Assembly (NCBI GenBank): GCA_964647545.1
Contig: CAZYHS010000041.1
Location: forward strand, 1 to 8,065
DNA from: CAZYHS01 sp964647545
Lineage (GTDB): Bacteria > UBA10199 > GCA-002796325 > 1-14-0-20-49-13
Length of the DNA: 8,065 nucleotides
Direction of reading: 5' to 3'
This document shows, piece after piece, positions 5,971 to 8,065 of this stretch (positions are counted from its first letter, which is position 1; each line of letters opens with the position of its first letter). The notes beneath the pieces are model-generated. The model was not told the origin of the DNA, searched no databases, and saw only the letters and a list, made by a program, of their open reading frames with translations. The position numbers and the translations under genes are program-made.

Positions 5971-6486
5971 CTAGAGAATTGCCATTTTCTGAATGAGTTT
6001 GATGTACTTTTCGCGCTCTTCTTTATCGACCCTGTCTATTAAAAGTTTGCCGTCCAAATGGTCGATCTCATGTTGAAACGCTACCGACAAAAGCCCGCTG
6101 GCCATATATTCAACCGGCTCATTTTCTTTGTTAAGGCCTTTCACAATGATTTCGGCCATGCGCTTGGTTTTAACTTTGAACTCTGGGATTGAAAGACACC
6201 CCTCTTCCCAGTCGATCTCTCCGCGGGACGAAACGATCTCGGGGTTTGCAAGCTGGATCAAATGCCCGCGCTCTCTCCCTCCGGGGAGGTCAACGCCGAC
6301 ATCGATGATTATGACCCGCACAGACTTGCCTACCTGCGGAGCGGCCAGACCGACACCATCTTTCGCGTACATGGTCTCGGTCATGTCTTCCATAAGCTTG
6401 GCAATTTCGGGCGTGACAGAGGCAACCGGTTTGGCGATCTTAGCCAGAACCGGATTTGGGTATGTAACAATCTTGAGAATCGCCAT
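5971..6486 (-). CDS. def: Peptide deformylase
   Basis: This metallohydrolase removes the N-formyl group from nascent proteins. At 171 residues it is full length. All three signature motifs are intact: GVGLAAPQ (44-51), EGCLS (95-99, metal ligand C97) and HEIDH (139-143, metal ligands H139 and H143, catalytic E140). The N-terminus MAILKIVTYPNPVLAKIAKPV is typical, which supports the ATG at 6486. The ribosome-binding site is poor: AGGGG lies about 12 bases upstream, separated by a T-rich run. The gene sits 65 bases after priA and four bases before fmt, as in the conserved priA-def-fmt block. Confidence 0.98.
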   Translation of the reverse strand: MAILKIVTYPNPVLAKIAKPVASVTPEIAKLMEDMTETMYAKDGVGLAAPQVGKSVRVIIIDVGVDLPGGRERGHLIQLANPEIVSSRGEIDWEEGCLSIPEFKVKTKRMAEIIVKGLNKENEPVEYMASGLLSVAFQHEIDHLDGKLLIDRVDKEEREKYIKLIQKMAIL

Positions 6487-6551
6487 ATAAAAAAGCCCCT
6501 ATCGCCGGCAATAACCTTTGTAAAGTCTTAATTTTAGCGCATTCGCCGTCT
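6487..6551 (-). other. priA-def intergenic spacer with quasi-palindrome
   Basis: This 65-base spacer holds the quasi-palindrome TATTGCC/GGCGATA (6513-6500, one G-T pair), followed by GGGGC and six T residues that end two bases before the def ATG. It resembles a degraded intrinsic terminator, but the stem has no room for a loop unless opened to about five pairs, and it is not adjacent to the T-run. I see no convincing promoter here. Confidence 0.25.
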
Positions 6552-8065
6552 CTAGAGCATGTTTTGCGGATCGACATCGATAGAGAGCTTGACCCCCTTC
6601 GGCGGCTTAATTCCAAAAGAGGCGGCTTCAAGCAAAGGCTTGAGACCTTTTAATCCGCGCGACTTAAGTAATATTTGCCAGCGATAGTTATTGCGTATCT
6701 TGCTTACCGGCGAGACCGAAGGACCAAGCACAAGAACGCCGCCGGATAAGTCCGCCATCTTTTGAAGATGAAGAGCGACTTCGGTTGCTGTCTTTTCCAC
6801 AAGAGCCTCTTTCGCCCCCGAAAATTTCAAAAGCGCAAGCCGGCCAAAAGGAGGATAACCAAGCTCCTCGCGGGACGAAAGTTCGTCGGCGTAAAACTTG
6901 TCGATATCGCCGGTTGTCGAAGCGCTAACCGCAAAATGGTCGGGCGAATAGGTCTGCACGATCACCTTGCCGGCCCTGTCGGCGCGCCCGCTTCTGCCGG
7001 CGACCTGTGTGATGAGCTGAAACGTCCGCTCCGGCGCCCTGAAGTCGGGGAAATTAAGCGACAAGTCGGCGTCGAGCACGCCGACCAAGGTCACGTTCGG
7101 AAAATCGTGTCCTTTTGTTATCATCTGCGTACCGACCAGAATGTCGATCTCGCCATTTTTCATTTTAGTGAGAATTTTCGTTCGTTCGCCGGCCTTCGAC
7201 GTCGTGTCGCGGTCAAACCTTGCAACCCGCGCATCTGGGAAATATGAGGCGATTTCGGACTCGACCCTTTCGGTCCCCGTCCCGAGATTTAAAAGATTTG
7301 TCCCTTTGCACTCGACACATTGTTTGATCATGCCGACAAGATAGTCGCAATAGTGGCACATCAACGAAGCGTCGCGTTTGTGATAGGCCAGCGTAATGTT
7401 GCAATTAGGGCATTTCGCAACGAACCCGCAATCGGCGCACAAAACGACATTTGAAAATCCGCGCCTGTTCAAAAAAAGCATCGTCTGCTCTTTTTTGGAG
7501 AGAGAATCGGAAATTGCCCCGATAAGACGAGGCGACAAGTTCGTGCTTTTATGAACCCCGCGCATATCAACGACCTCAATGTCCGGCATCGGGGACTTGG
7601 TCGGCCTTTCGGTCAGTCGCACATAAAAATATTTTTTTGAGCCGGCATTAGCAAAAGACTCGATTGAAGGCGTTGCGCTTCCAAGAACGCACGGAATTTT
7701 TTCGATGCTCGCGCGCGTAATAGCTATGTCGCGCCCGTTATAACGCGGATTCTCGTCTTGTTTGTACGACGAATCGTGTTCTTCATCGACGATGATGATT
7801 CCGGTTTTTTTGAACGGCGCAAAAATCGCCGACCTAGTGCCGATAACTATCGACGCTTCGCCGCTTTGCATGCGCCGCCATTCGTAAAGCTTGCGGGCGT
7901 CGGTCAGGTCGCTGTGATAGACGGCGACATTTGCCCCAAAACGCGACACAACGCGGCCGACCGCCTGCGGAGTCATGCCGATCTCGGGGACAAGAAATAT
8001 CGCCTGTTCTCCTTTGCCTAAAACCTCGGCGCATAGCCGCATGTAAAGTTCGGTCTTTCCCGAAC
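6552..8065 (-). CDS. priA: Primosomal protein N' (replication-restart helicase PriA), 5' end beyond window
   Basis: PriA reloads the replisome at stalled forks. The frame is open through the right edge and already reads SGKTELYM there, the end of the Walker A motif, so the N-terminal DNA-binding region (about 200 residues in relatives) lies outside. Counting from the first internal Met (8042), the visible part has the Walker B motif and PriA hallmark DEEHDSSYKQDENPRY (86-101), GSATPS (121-126), and eight zinc-binding cysteines in four pairs (C202/205, C211/214, C229/232, C242/245). Helicase motifs V and VI follow: GTQMITKGHDFPNV (304-317) and QVAGRSGRADR (346-356). The C-terminal domain is complete and ends at TAG. 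All motifs needed for a Zn-containing, active helicase are intact. It heads the block that continues with def and fmt. Confidence 0.97.
   Translation of the reverse strand, partial: SGKTELYMRLCAEVLGKGEQAIFLVPEIGMTPQAVGRVVSRFGANVAVYHSDLTDARKLYEWRRMQSGEASIVIGTRSAIFAPFKKTGIIIVDEEHDSSYKQDENPRYNGRDIAITRASIEKIPCVLGSATPSIESFANAGSKKYFYVRLTERPTKSPMPDIEVVDMRGVHKSTNLSPRLIGAISDSLSKKEQTMLFLNRRGFSNVVLCADCGFVAKCPNCNITLAYHKRDASLMCHYCDYLVGMIKQCVECKGTNLLNLGTGTERVESEIASYFPDARVARFDRDTTSKAGERTKILTKMKNGEIDILVGTQMITKGHDFPNVTLVGVLDADLSLNFPDFRAPERTFQLITQVAGRSGRADRAGKVIVQTYSPDHFAVSASTTGDIDKFYADELSSREELGYPPFGRLALLKFSGAKEALVEKTATEVALHLQKMADLSGGVLVLGPSVSPVSKIRNNYRWQILLKSRGLKGLKPLLEAASFGIKPPKGVKLSIDVDPQNML

Noticed and set aside
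6489..6513. Intrinsic terminator between priA and def
   Set aside because: The palindrome has almost no loop, the remaining stem is about five pairs with a G-T pair, and five bases separate it from the T-run, which abuts the def start codon.
6513..6532. Promoter for def starting from a TTTACA-like -35 box
   Set aside because: No -10 box resembling TATAAT lies 16-18 bases downstream.

Overview
All six protein genes lie on the minus strand, so the window reads right to left. In transcription order they are priA (5' end beyond the window), def, fmt, rpe, a 1014-residue 2-hydroxyacyl-CoA dehydratase activase-type protein, and a second cysteine-rich protein of the same system that runs off the left edge. 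Coding density is high: the intergenic gaps are 65, 4, 91 and 69 bases plus one 4-base overlap, and no stretch over 100 bases lacks a gene. No rRNA, tRNA, CRISPR array or insertion sequence was seen.

The right half (about 4289-8065) is a housekeeping block. It holds replication-restart helicase PriA, peptide deformylase, methionyl-tRNA formyltransferase and ribulose-phosphate 3-epimerase. priA-def-fmt followed at some distance by rpe is a widespread bacterial arrangement, but here the genes often found between fmt and rpe (rsmB, a PP2C phosphatase, a Ser/Thr kinase, rsgA) are absent. The fmt-rpe gap is filled almost entirely by a 67-base palindromic element whose left part matches a small interspersed repeat I recall from many bacterial genomes.

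The left half (1-4219) is the interesting part. The 1014-residue protein joins two complete ASKHA-fold activase modules, each with its own pair of cluster-ligand cysteines, to a CxxCxxxC segment and a DUF2229-type dehydratase-like domain. The next gene overlaps it by ATGA and encodes a second dehydratase-like domain with conserved cysteines. Together they have at least 1406 residues, close to the single-chain CoA-activase proteins of unknown substrate found in anaerobes, so this looks like a split form of that protein. By analogy with 2-hydroxyglutaryl-CoA dehydratase activase and double-cubane-cluster protein reductase, it probably uses ATP to push electrons at very low potential into an iron-sulfur acceptor. 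The substrate cannot be read from the window. The pair seems to have its own promoter, with a perfect TTAACC-N4-GGTTAA palindrome in the -35/-10 spacer and a predicted transcription start at or next to the ATG, which suggests a leaderless, repressor-controlled message.

The organism is a bacterium, since it has formyl-methionine machinery and PriA. The oxygen-sensitive type of iron-sulfur ATPase suggests an anaerobe. I cannot place the phylum; an uncultivated lineage is possible but is only a guess.
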